Assembly: GCA_028279185.1 (NCBI GenBank)
Contig: JANQSS010000112.1
Location: forward strand, 62,001 to 126,000
Direction: 5' to 3'
From: Saprospiraceae bacterium
Lineage (GTDB): Bacteria > Bacteroidota > Bacteroidia > Chitinophagales > Saprospiraceae
DNA length: 64,000 nucleotides
This document shows, piece after piece, positions 26,896-35,595 of this stretch (its first letter is position 1; every line of letters starts with the position of its first letter). The notes under the pieces are model-generated. The model had not been told where the DNA came from. It did no database searches and worked only from the letters and a program-made list of their open reading frames with translations. Made by a program: the position numbers and the translations under genes.

Positions 26896-28734
26896 TTAGA
26901 CAGTATTAAACACTACCTGTCGCAGTATAGTTTGACCCATCGGAACAAGATCCAATTGAACGGGCTTTCGGCCATCATAACCATTGGTTCGAACAACAAT
27001 AGGAAAATTGATAAGTCCGACATTTGAAATAGGCTCAAAGATTAATTCCGGCACGACCTGTGTATTTAATTTAATATCGGTCATTTTACCAATACGTTTG
27101 ATATGATATTGATGAAAGCCCGAACTACCATGACTTCGAATTACACTTTTCTCGTAAGGAATTTCACGAGAAAAAAGAAGTGGTCCTCTTCGAATTACGA
27201 CAGTATTAGCTTGATTCTTAAAAGGCTCAACTAATATTGGAAAGTCGAATATCACTTTTACTTTATCTCCATGTTTCCATTCTTTGTCGAGCACGACAAA
27301 ATCAATTTCATCGTCAATGGATAATCCCTCTATCGAATGGACCTTAATTGTCCTAAGTCCATGAGGCTTTCTTATGTACAGTTTAAATTGTACAGGATCG
27401 CTTATTGACCATCGAAACTCAACCTCATCTCCAAACGGATATGACGTCGTTTGCTCCAGACAAATACTTGTATCCTCAAACATGGATGTAAACGAACTTG
27501 GTCCAAATAACAAAACGACAATGCCATCGTGTATTTTCTTGTACTGACCATCGACATAGTGTGGTAATAATCTTCCATCATTCAGAGCGCAACATGCCGC
27601 AACTTCGTGGCAAGCATCAAATGTTTCTCTACCTCCGAGATGATCGTGATCGATCGCAGAACGTTCATCGCTAGACAGGTAAGCCAATGCTGAACCGTCT
27701 GAAAACCGGGCCCCAAATGCGGCATTAAAAACAACCGATTCTATTCGGTCCGCAATCAAAACATCACAGGTCAGGTCAGTCATTTTATTCAGCGAAATGA
27801 CAGTTTCAATTAAAGAACAGTATTCATACTGATCGTAAGGAGAACCGGCCAAACTACGTACATTCTCATCACAACGCATCGCTAATGATGCCGTACTATG
27901 AATGGAAAGTCTTTGTAATAGATTTTTTTTTGCGCGATTAAATTTTGGCGATGGCGCCACAGAATCAAACCAATGAAAGATAAACATTCCTTCGGCGATA
28001 TGTGCACCATGCTTTTTAAACGATCGACTGCTATCGAGTATATTACTCCATTGCAAATCGTCATCACGTACCTGGGTATTCGAAAAATCGGTCATTAACT
28101 TTCGGGCAAAAACAACATATTTTCTTTTCTTGGTAATCCTATTTAGCCAATACAGAATTTCGAGGTACCCTATTCCGTGACTAACACCACCTTCAGGTTT
28201 ATGAGATATAAATGGATTTTTATCCGCATATGCAGCCATTGTCAAATCAACAGCGACAATGCAGGCATTCAAAATATCCTCTTTTTCCGTGAATTCATAA
28301 TAGGCTAACATCGCTGAAATAATTCTTGCTTGCGTCCATAATTCGCCATTCTCACCTGTATGCTCATATCGTGCCCCTAAGCCCTTATTAGCGTATATGC
28401 CAACGTACCCCGAATCATCAATCGACCCTATCAACGTCGACATATAAGTATGCATACGCTGCTGAAGCCTATCTTCATCAAGCAAAAACGCTGCTCGTAC
28501 TAAACCGTCAATGAAATATCCTTCATGTTCTCCACTCCACCAACATTTTTTTCCATGATATAGCTTCGAACTCAATCGATTCTTAGTATGAAAGAGTCGA
28601 TGTGACGCGGTGTCGTCAATGGAATCAAATTGATAGAAAAACCCCGACTTCACATGTTGTAACATGAAATCTTTTATATATCCCTCCGGGAGTATTTTAC
28701 CGCAACTAATATGTATACTTTTCTTGTCTAGCAT
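26896..28734 (-). CDS. GH127/DUF1680-like glycoside hydrolase
   Basis: 612 residues without a signal peptide, hence probably cytoplasmic. An (alpha/alpha)6 barrel (KKCWWSGEHEGYFIDGLVRAA, TGENGELWTQARI, and HEVAACCALNDGRLLPHYV with paired Cys) is followed by beta domains containing a VVIRRGPLLFSREIPYE segment. This is the layout of DUF1680 enzymes such as beta-L-arabinofuranosidases, which use a zinc-bound Cys. The exact catalytic Cys set and substrate are not assignable by eye. Its ATG lies 7 nt after aat, so it shares a transcript with clpS and aat. Confidence 0.7.
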   Translation of the reverse strand: MLDKKSIHISCGKILPEGYIKDFMLQHVKSGFFYQFDSIDDTASHRLFHTKNRLSSKLYHGKKCWWSGEHEGYFIDGLVRAAFLLDEDRLQQRMHTYMSTLIGSIDDSGYVGIYANKGLGARYEHTGENGELWTQARIISAMLAYYEFTEKEDILNACIVAVDLTMAAYADKNPFISHKPEGGVSHGIGYLEILYWLNRITKKRKYVVFARKLMTDFSNTQVRDDDLQWSNILDSSRSFKKHGAHIAEGMFIFHWFDSVAPSPKFNRAKKNLLQRLSIHSTASLAMRCDENVRSLAGSPYDQYEYCSLIETVISLNKMTDLTCDVLIADRIESVVFNAAFGARFSDGSALAYLSSDERSAIDHDHLGGRETFDACHEVAACCALNDGRLLPHYVDGQYKKIHDGIVVLLFGPSSFTSMFEDTSICLEQTTSYPFGDEVEFRWSISDPVQFKLYIRKPHGLRTIKVHSIEGLSIDDEIDFVVLDKEWKHGDKVKVIFDFPILVEPFKNQANTVVIRRGPLLFSREIPYEKSVIRSHGSSGFHQYHIKRIGKMTDIKLNTQVVPELIFEPISNVGLINFPIVVRTNGYDGRKPVQLDLVPMGQTILRQVVFNTV

Positions 28735-28741
28735 ACAAGCA

Positions 28742-29407
28742 TCAAAATGACCAAGCCCATTTTTTAATTAATTTTAAGAAGGTATGACCAGAAATATTAG
28801 TTGCACCCAAAGAAAGCAAATGCTCATTTTCTACTTGACAATCTATAAGAGCCAATTTATTTAAATTAGCATACTTATTGACAAAACTAATAAATCCAAA
28901 TTTGGAGGCATTCTTTTCCTTACTAAACATTGACTCTCCAAAAAACACTTTGCCCAACCACACGCCATAGAGTCCACCTACTAATTCATTTCCCCGCCAC
29001 ACTTCGACAGAATGAGCGAGACCCAACTTGTTTAATTCAATATATGCTTTCTTGATTTCATCTCCAATCCATGTTCCATCTTGGTTTTTTCGTTTTATTT
29101 TTCCACAATTTTCGATTACATCTTGAAAATTTTGATTTAATGACCATGTAAAGAATTCATTGTTAAAATACCTGCGCATGCTTTTCGCAACCTTTAAATC
29201 CTTTGGAAAAAGTACCGACCTCGGATTGGGGCTGAACCACATCGTTGGTTCACCTGGGTTGAACCAGGGAAAGATTCCAAAGTGGTAAGCGAGTCTCAAG
29301 CGTTCGACGGATAAACCACCGCCTATAGCCAAAAGTCCATCGGTTTTATTTGCGAGAAAAGGATGTGGAAAAACTAGATTATCTTCCGGCAGGAAAAACA
29401 CAGGCAT
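28742..29407 (-). CDS. aat: Leucyl/phenylalanyl-tRNA--protein transferase
   Basis: 221 residues. It adds Leu or Phe from charged tRNA to proteins with N-terminal Arg or Lys, making them N-degrons. Characteristic parts: GLLAIGGGLSVERLRLAYHFGIFPWF, PTMWFSPNPRSVLFP, GTWIGDEIKKAYIELNKLGLAHSVEVW, ELVGGLYGVWLGKVFFGESMFS, and LALIDCQVENEHLLSLGA. Full length. The gene starts 2 nt after clpS, whose product hands such substrates to ClpAP, so the two form a working N-end-rule module. Confidence 0.95.
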   Translation of the reverse strand: MPVFFLPEDNLVFPHPFLANKTDGLLAIGGGLSVERLRLAYHFGIFPWFNPGEPTMWFSPNPRSVLFPKDLKVAKSMRRYFNNEFFTWSLNQNFQDVIENCGKIKRKNQDGTWIGDEIKKAYIELNKLGLAHSVEVWRGNELVGGLYGVWLGKVFFGESMFSKEKNASKFGFISFVNKYANLNKLALIDCQVENEHLLSLGATNISGHTFLKLIKKWAWSF

Positions 29408-29409
29408 AT

Positions 29410-29712
29410 TTACTCGGCCAGATGTTCAATCACGGCTGACAATCCGCGGTCAACAAGCGCATCTTTTAATGGTCGTAACTCATCCAGCGTTGCTTGCTTC
29501 ACTGCAGCCTTGCCCTTGTAATGAATGAGAATCGAAAGCTGTTCAGCTTGCTGTGACGTGTGATTGAGAATTTCAATAAAACATTCAATTACCCATTGGA
29601 ACGTATTAAAGTCATCATTATACACAATGATTTGACTCACAGTATTCTGTCCAGAGTCAACTGCTATCTCCTCTAATAATATTTCGTCTGTGCCTGAAAA
29701 TGTTATCGACAT
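29410..29712 (-). CDS. clpS: ClpS adaptor
   Basis: 100 residues from the ATG at 29712. ClpS family: VYNDDFNTFQWVIECF (N-degron pocket, NDD), then HTSQQAEQLSILIHYKGKAAV (the His-containing ClpA contact) and a C-terminal helix. It delivers proteins with N-terminal Leu, Phe, Trp or Tyr to the Clp protease. The frame reads 17 codons further upstream, but a TTG-N23-TATCTTTG promoter at 29730-29763 lies there, so the shorter start is right. It leads the clpS-aat-GH127-like unit. Confidence 0.92.
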   Translation of the reverse strand: MSITFSGTDEILLEEIAVDSGQNTVSQIIVYNDDFNTFQWVIECFIEILNHTSQQAEQLSILIHYKGKAAVKQATLDELRPLKDALVDRGLSAVIEHLAE

Positions 29713-29729
29713 GTAGTTGTGTTTCGGTG

Positions 29730-29763
29730 CAAAGATACGATACATCAATGATATGCGGGACAA
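29730..29763 (-). promoter_or_regulatory. Promoter of clpS operon
   Basis: Minus strand: TTG at 29763-29761, exactly 23 nt, then TATCTTTG at 29737-29730. This is the Bacteroidota sigma factor pattern (-33 TTG/TTTG and -7 TAnnTTTG). The -7 box ends 17 nt before the clpS ATG and excludes a start further upstream. Confidence 0.75.
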
Positions 29764-29827
29764 TTAAAACAAAGATGCGAAAGATGACAACCTTTATATA
29801 GGGTCAGCTATGCAATGAGGCATATTT

Positions 29828-29835
29828 TATCTTTG
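29828..29835 (+). promoter_or_regulatory. -7 box of the DMT permease operon
   Basis: TATCTTTG matches TAnnTTTG and ends 7 nt before the ATG at 29843. No good -33 TTG at 19-23 nt spacing. Confidence 0.5.
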
Positions 29836-29842
29836 CCCATCC

Positions 29843-30727
29843 ATGACTGAAACCAATCGATCATTTTTAGAATTGCATGTAGCCGTATTTCTGTTCGGCT
29901 TTACTGCCATACTCGGTGAGTTAATTACCATGCACCCATTGCTGCTCACTTGGTGGCGGGTTGTTCTAACGTCGTGCTTCTTTTTCTTTGTTCCGGGATT
30001 GATACGTGCCTGGAAAAGAATACCACGGGAGCGTATTTTTAAATTTACCCTGGTTGGCTTTATTGTAGCCATTCATTGGCTAACGTTTTATGCTTCCATT
30101 AAAGCATCAAATGCTTCGATTACTTTGGTTTGTATTGCAACTACTGCATTTTTTACTGCTTTGCTTGAACCACTTGTCATGAAACAGAAAATGAGTTTCA
30201 TTCAGGTTGGATTAGGTATATTAATTATTCCAGGAATGGCATTAATTGTTCAAGCAACTGATAACAGTTATCATTGGGGTATTGTGTTAGGACTCATCTC
30301 TGCATTCCTTGCGGCATCTTTTGGTGTGCTTAATAAAAAATGGTTAGACAAGCACGACACGCGCGCCGTGACCTGGATAGAGATGATTGCCGCGACACTT
30401 TTACTTTCTCTTTTTATTCCATTTGTATTCCAATCTGGAAAGGTGGACACCTTATGGCCTTCGGTAACTAACTGGCTCTACTTACTCATATTGGCCTTAC
30501 TCTGCACGAATCTAGCGTATCTCCTTGCCCTCCGTGCCTTGCGTCATTTATCTGCTTACACAACGGCATTGACTATAAATCTCGAACCTATTTATGGAAT
30601 TATTTTGGCCGCACTCTTATTACATCAATATGATGAATTGAATGTTAGATTTTATGCAGGCGCCCTGGTAATCTTACTTAGTGTTATTGGTTATTCAATT
30701 TTGAAAAATAAATTTAATTTACACTAG
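29843..30727 (+). CDS. EamA/DMT family permease
   Basis: 294 residues with ten hydrophobic segments arranged as two EamA repeats (ELHVAVFLFGFTAIL... and WGIVLGLISAFLAASFGVLNKKW). Drug/metabolite exporter superfamily; the substrate is unknown. In the second repeat the SAYTTALTINLEPIYG segment is the family's conserved helix 9. First in a three-gene plus-strand unit with the methyltransferase (29 nt on) and HemW. Confidence 0.88.
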   Translation: MTETNRSFLELHVAVFLFGFTAILGELITMHPLLLTWWRVVLTSCFFFFVPGLIRAWKRIPRERIFKFTLVGFIVAIHWLTFYASIKASNASITLVCIATTAFFTALLEPLVMKQKMSFIQVGLGILIIPGMALIVQATDNSYHWGIVLGLISAFLAASFGVLNKKWLDKHDTRAVTWIEMIAATLLLSLFIPFVFQSGKVDTLWPSVTNWLYLLILALLCTNLAYLLALRALRHLSAYTTALTINLEPIYGIILAALLLHQYDELNVRFYAGALVILLSVIGYSILKNKFNLH

Positions 30728-30756
30728 GTGTTTAATGGAAATTTAATAATCACGCA

Positions 30757-31395
30757 ATGAATTTTATATCAAAAGAAATTGAGGACTACGTAGTATCAAA
30801 TTCTCAGGCCATTCCTCCCTATCTGGACGAATTGGAACGTGTTACACACATGCGTACATTGGCTCCACAAATGCTATCCGGGAAATTAGTTGGTCGACTT
30901 TTAAGTTTTATTTCCCATTTGATCAAACCAATGTGCATAGTTGAGATCGGCACATTTACAGGTTACAGCTCCCTTTGCCTCGCCGAGGGTCTCTTACCTG
31001 GTGGTGTATTGCATACATTTGAAGTCAACGATGAATTACTGCCAATAATTGATACATTTCATAAAAAGTCTCCATACCATGAAAAAATTAAAGTCCACAT
31101 TGGACGAGGTGAGGAATTACTTCCTAACATGAACATTGTCCCTGATTTGGCTTTTTTAGACGCAGGAAAAATGAATTACCTGGAGCATTACAATATTGTA
31201 TTAGATAAAATGAATACAGGAGGGATCATAGTTGTGGATAACGTTTTGTGGAGTGGAAAAGTACTTGAACCGGCAACGGACGAAGACACAAAGTCACTTC
31301 AAGCCTTTAATGACTTTATTTCTGCCGATGCTCGGGTTATTCAAGTTATGCTACCTATTCGTGACGGCTTGACATTGATTAGAAAAACTGCCTGA
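30757..31395 (+). CDS. O-methyltransferase (caffeoyl-CoA type)
   Basis: 212 residues, class I SAM-dependent fold: VEIGTFTGYSSLCLAEGL binds SAM, LAFLDAGKMNY holds the metal-site Asp (normally FIDADK; here LDAGK), and VVDNVLWSGKV follows. Bacterial members methylate small catechol-like molecules or unknown acceptors. The change of the usual second metal-binding Asp to Gly in the LDAGK motif deserves attention. Between a permease and hemW, all on one strand. Confidence 0.85.
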   Translation: MNFISKEIEDYVVSNSQAIPPYLDELERVTHMRTLAPQMLSGKLVGRLLSFISHLIKPMCIVEIGTFTGYSSLCLAEGLLPGGVLHTFEVNDELLPIIDTFHKKSPYHEKIKVHIGRGEELLPNMNIVPDLAFLDAGKMNYLEHYNIVLDKMNTGGIIVVDNVLWSGKVLEPATDEDTKSLQAFNDFISADARVIQVMLPIRDGLTLIRKTA

Positions 31396-31412
31396 ACTTT
31401 GCCATTTTAGCT

Positions 31413-32531
31413 ATGTCAGGAATCTATATACATATACCTTTTTGCAAACAGGCCTGCCACTATTGCAATTTTCATTTTTCGACATCGTTAGCGCATAAAG
31501 ATCAAATGATAAATGCGATCTGTAATGAATTGACCCTTAAATCTCAATGGTATCGCAATGAAATAAAGACGATTTATCTTGGTGGGGGAACTCCTTCTCT
31601 TCTTTCTGACTCGGATTTGCATAAAATATTTAATTCCATCATATCCAACTACTATGTGGTCAAAGATGCCGAAATCTCTATCGAGGTAAACCCCGATGAT
31701 GTGAATGATGATTTTATCTCTACCATGAAGTCATTTCCGATAAATAGAATTAGTTTGGGGGTACAATCTTTTTTTGAGCCCGATCTGATCTACATGAATC
31801 GCGCACACTCTGCCAATGAAGGACGCAAGGCACTTACACGATGTATTGAAGCCGGCTTTCGCAACATTTCTGTTGACCTGATATACGGAACTCCGACGCT
31901 GTCAAATGAAAACTGGATAAAAAATATTGATATATGCATTTCTCTTGATGTTCCCCACCTTAGCTGCTATCAATTAACCGTAGAAGACAAAACACCATTA
32001 GCTGCCTTTATTTCTCGTCAAGAAATGATAGCACCTGATGAAAATTTATGCGTTCAACAGTTTCACATTTTATTGGATAAAATGGACGTAGCCGGATATG
32101 AAGCCTATGAAATTTCCAATTACGCCAAACCGGGGTTTCGCTCACGCCATAATTCGTCCTACTGGTTAGGTAATTCATATATTGGCATAGGACCTTCGGC
32201 ACATTCATATGTAAATAATATGAGATCGTGGAATACTGTTGTGAACAGCCGCTATGTATCAGAAATAAAACAAAATAAAATCCCTGAAAATAGGGAAATC
32301 TTAAATCAACAAGACCTTTACAATGAATTTGTTTTAATTCGATTGCGGACAATGGAGGGTATTCATGTACCCGATATATGCGACAGGTTTCCGGCCTATA
32401 TAGATCACTTCAACAGTGCTATAAACTCGTTAATCGAAAAACAATTATTATTCGAAGACATGGGCAACATCCGCTTGACGAGAAATGGAAAAATATGGGC
32501 TGATGCCATTAGCGCAGAATTAATGATGTAA
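31413..32531 (+). CDS. hemW: Radical SAM heme chaperone HemW
   Basis: 372 residues. The radical SAM motif is CKQACHYCNF (CxxxCxxC), followed by TIYLGGGTPSLL, the EVNPDDV strand, NRISLGVQSFF, and the C-terminal HemN-like domain with HNSSYWLGNSYIGIGPSAHS. HemW delivers heme to respiratory enzymes and was earlier misnamed coproporphyrinogen dehydrogenase. It starts 17 nt after the methyltransferase and converges on mnmG. Confidence 0.93.
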   Translation: MSGIYIHIPFCKQACHYCNFHFSTSLAHKDQMINAICNELTLKSQWYRNEIKTIYLGGGTPSLLSDSDLHKIFNSIISNYYVVKDAEISIEVNPDDVNDDFISTMKSFPINRISLGVQSFFEPDLIYMNRAHSANEGRKALTRCIEAGFRNISVDLIYGTPTLSNENWIKNIDICISLDVPHLSCYQLTVEDKTPLAAFISRQEMIAPDENLCVQQFHILLDKMDVAGYEAYEISNYAKPGFRSRHNSSYWLGNSYIGIGPSAHSYVNNMRSWNTVVNSRYVSEIKQNKIPENREILNQQDLYNEFVLIRLRTMEGIHVPDICDRFPAYIDHFNSAINSLIEKQLLFEDMGNIRLTRNGKIWADAISAELMM

Positions 32532-32562
32532 TACAGGAAGCACAGTAAACCGAGTAAACACC

Positions 32563-34428
32563 TTACCTTCCTATATGGACGAGCAATACGGATATATCTG
32601 CCGGCGAAACACCACTAATTCGGCTTGCTTGCCCAAGCGTAATAGGGCGCAGTTCTGTTAGTTTTTCACGTGCTTCCGCGGAAAGCGCATTGATGGCATC
32701 GTATTTAATGCCTTGTGGTAATTTTAAATCTTCCAGACGATTCATTTTATTCACTAATTCCTTCTCTTTTTCTATATACCCTGCATATTTCACATTGATC
32801 TCAGCTTGATTAAACGTTTCCAGTGAAAAACGATTTAAGTAGTCCCAGACTTCGGGTAAAACTTCGCATATCGCGGTAAGCGAAACATGTGGTCTTGAAA
32901 GTACGCGATCCAATTTTACCTTTTGTTTCAATGGCGCACTATTAATTGAAGCTAAATAGCTATTAATCGTAAGATAATCCACGCTATGAGTTCGTAAATA
33001 ATTTTCAATCGTATTAATTTGATCGAGTTTTGCCGACAACGTTTCCATGCGTTCTACACTTCCGGCCAATCCAAGTTTAGCGGCGAGTGGAGTAAGGCGA
33101 ACATCAGCATTGTCTTGTCGAAGTAGTATCCGAAACTCAGCACGAGAAGTAAACATGCGATAAGGTTCTTTTGTACCTTTATTAACGAGGTCGTCGATTA
33201 AAACTCCGATGTAAGCTTCTGATCTTTTTAATACAAAAGGATCTTTTTCATTAATAGTCAAATGTGCATTAATGCCTGCAATTAAACCTTGACTAGCGGC
33301 TTCTTCATACCCTGTAGTCCCATTTATTTGACCTGCAAAAAATAAATTGTCAACCAGCCGTGTTTCCAGATTTGGTTTTAATTGTGTCGGCTGGAAAAAA
33401 TCGTACTCAATTGCGTATCCCGGTCGAAACATTTTCACATTTTCAAACCCGGGAATTTTACGCATTGCTTCATATTGAACATTTTCTGCCAATGAGGACG
33501 AAAAGCCATTCACATAAACCTCAACTGTATTCCAGCCTTCGGGTTCTACAAACAATTGATGTCTGTCTCGATCTGAAAACCGATCAATTTTATCTTCTAT
33601 TGATGGGCAGTAACGGGGGCCCATTCCTCGGATTCGGCCATTGAAAAGCGGCGAGTCGTCAAATCCACCTTTCAGAATTTCATGAACTTCCGGATTGGTA
33701 TATGTAATATGGCATGGACGTTGTTTTTTTAAACGTGGTGTCTCGGTATAGGAAAATCTTCCCGCTTCTTCATCTCCAGGCTGAACTTCCATTCGATCCC
33801 AATCCAGCGATCGACCATCAACGCGTGGTGGTGTGCCCGTCTTCATTCGTCCAGATTCAAAGCCGAGTTTAACCAATTGTTCCGTGATGCCTGTTGCCGC
33901 CCGCTCACCTGCTCTTCCACCGCCAAATTGTTTTTCTCCGATATGTATAAGCCCGTTCAAGAACGTCCCATTCGTCAAAATGACACTCTTTGCCGGAATT
34001 TCTATTCCTAGACCAGTCCTAACACCGCACACCCGACCATCTTTCACGATTATTCCTGTCACCATTTCCTGCCAAAAATCGATTCGATCATTTTCTTCCA
34101 GCATCAATCGCCACTTTGCGGCGAAGAGCATGCGATCCGACTGGGCACGTGGGCTCCACATTGCCGGCCCCTTGGATCGGTTCAACATGCGAAACTGGAT
34201 CATCGTATGATCAGTGACGATACCAGAATATCCGCACAAGGCATCGATTTCTCGAACAATCTGCCCCTTGGCCACACCGCCCATTGCTGGATTGCAGGAC
34301 ATCTGAGCGATGGTCTGCATATTCATGGTTACCAACATGACCTTACTCCCCATATTTGCAGCAGCTACAGCAGCCTCGCAACCCGCATGACCACCTCCAA
34401 CTACGATGACATCGTATTTCTGAAACAT
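32563..34428 (-). CDS. mnmG: tRNA 5-carboxymethylaminomethyluridine synthase subunit MnmG
   Basis: 621 residues, normal length. FAD-binding VVGGGHAGCEAAVAAANMG at the N-terminus, CNPAMGGVAKG, the GTFLNG strand, the INGTTGYEEAASQGL motif, and the MnmE-binding C-terminal helices. With MnmE it modifies wobble U34 in several tRNAs. A near-perfect promoter lies immediately upstream, so the mRNA has almost no leader. Confidence 0.97.
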   Translation of the reverse strand: MFQKYDVIVVGGGHAGCEAAVAAANMGSKVMLVTMNMQTIAQMSCNPAMGGVAKGQIVREIDALCGYSGIVTDHTMIQFRMLNRSKGPAMWSPRAQSDRMLFAAKWRLMLEENDRIDFWQEMVTGIIVKDGRVCGVRTGLGIEIPAKSVILTNGTFLNGLIHIGEKQFGGGRAGERAATGITEQLVKLGFESGRMKTGTPPRVDGRSLDWDRMEVQPGDEEAGRFSYTETPRLKKQRPCHITYTNPEVHEILKGGFDDSPLFNGRIRGMGPRYCPSIEDKIDRFSDRDRHQLFVEPEGWNTVEVYVNGFSSSLAENVQYEAMRKIPGFENVKMFRPGYAIEYDFFQPTQLKPNLETRLVDNLFFAGQINGTTGYEEAASQGLIAGINAHLTINEKDPFVLKRSEAYIGVLIDDLVNKGTKEPYRMFTSRAEFRILLRQDNADVRLTPLAAKLGLAGSVERMETLSAKLDQINTIENYLRTHSVDYLTINSYLASINSAPLKQKVKLDRVLSRPHVSLTAICEVLPEVWDYLNRFSLETFNQAEINVKYAGYIEKEKELVNKMNRLEDLKLPQGIKYDAINALSAEAREKLTELRPITLGQASRISGVSPADISVLLVHIGR

Positions 34429-34432
34429 GACA

Positions 34433-34466
34433 CAAAAGTACGGGATTATCGCGTTACCGCCTTCAA
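34433..34466 (-). promoter_or_regulatory. Promoter of mnmG
   Basis: Minus strand: TTG at 34466-34464, 23-nt spacer, TACTTTTG at 34440-34433, ending 4 nt before the mnmG ATG. Spacing is identical to those found for clpS and the gene at 51558. Confidence 0.75.
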
Positions 34467-34620
34467 GATTGATTGAGTATCCATCCTTTTAATTAACGCC
34501 CCATTTAACATACTTCTACTCGGAATCGGTCGCACTATATGGTTGATTGTGCAATTCTCAACACCGATATACACCAATACTGATAATGACAACATCATTC
34601 AATTAATTGGTAGAAAAAAA

Positions 34621-35409
34621 ATGGTTATGAAAAATAAGTTAAAGCATAGAAATCAATGGTATCGATATCGTTCGACAAATTTATTAATCGGGTTTATTTG
34701 TTCAATTTCATTTTGCCTTACCGCATTTAACTATACGTCCTATTCGGTTCAGCGTGTAGATTTAGCAACAGCTCCAGAAATTATCGATGAAACCTTGGAT
34801 ATAATCCCTACTGTATTTCCAAAACCAAAAAAGAAATTTATTCCAATTCCTCCAATAATTGATATTCAGGATAAAATAGAACCAAATGACGAAGTTGATA
34901 TAAAGGAAGATATGCCCACGCATTTCGAACCGAATAGTTCTCAAAACCCCCAGATAGATACCGTGTTTAACGATGCTGTACTTCGACCTGAGCCCGAATC
35001 AAAAGCCCCGATTGTCGCACCTGTAAAAAAAGAAACACCTACCGACAATGAACCAATCTTCTTCGCAGATCATATGCCGTACTATGGCGACTGCCATCTT
35101 GGCAACCTGGACAAGAGGCAAAGAAAAGAGTGTTCTGACAATGCTTTTTTACAATATTTAAAAAAGACAATTCGATATCCAGGTATTGCCGTCGAAAATC
35201 GAATTGAAGGAGTTGTTTTTATCGAAATAATATTAGCAAAAGATGGATCATTGGAATCAACAAAAGTGCTAAAGGATATTGGTGGTGGGTGCGGAAAAGA
35301 AGCGCTCAGAGCTATTAATAATATGGGAAATTGGTCGCCAGCTAAACACCGCGGCCGACCTGTGAGGCTCATTATGCGGCTGCCCGTAAAATTTGAATTA
35401 GCTAATTAA
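34621..35409 (+). CDS. TonB family energy-transducer-like protein
   Basis: 262 residues from the ATG at 34621 (ATG at 34627 is also possible; the frame upstream needs a TTG). An N-terminal membrane helix (LLIGFICSISFCLTAFNY) is followed by a Pro-rich, acidic periplasmic linker and a TonB C-terminal domain: FLQYLKKTIRYPGIAVENRIEGVVFIEIIL, then GGGCGKEALRAINNMGNWSPAKHRGRPV. It would couple the proton gradient to an outer-membrane receptor, or act as a TonB-like partner in signalling. No ExbB/ExbD or receptor gene is near. It converges on the mevalonate kinase-like gene. Confidence 0.85.
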   Translation: MVMKNKLKHRNQWYRYRSTNLLIGFICSISFCLTAFNYTSYSVQRVDLATAPEIIDETLDIIPTVFPKPKKKFIPIPPIIDIQDKIEPNDEVDIKEDMPTHFEPNSSQNPQIDTVFNDAVLRPEPESKAPIVAPVKKETPTDNEPIFFADHMPYYGDCHLGNLDKRQRKECSDNAFLQYLKKTIRYPGIAVENRIEGVVFIEIILAKDGSLESTKVLKDIGGGCGKEALRAINNMGNWSPAKHRGRPVRLIMRLPVKFELAN

Positions 35410-35595
35410 CGTTGTTAGTCGTTTATCATCTATCCATGTGTTGGTTTACACGTGTTTCCAAAATACTACTTATCTATTTTTGGGTTAAACACCTAATATT
35501 GCTGAATGAAATATAATGTCTCTTATTTAAGACTAGGCTCTATTGGTGGCCGCGCCTTAATCGTTGATTAGCTATATAATCGATGCTTATTAAAA

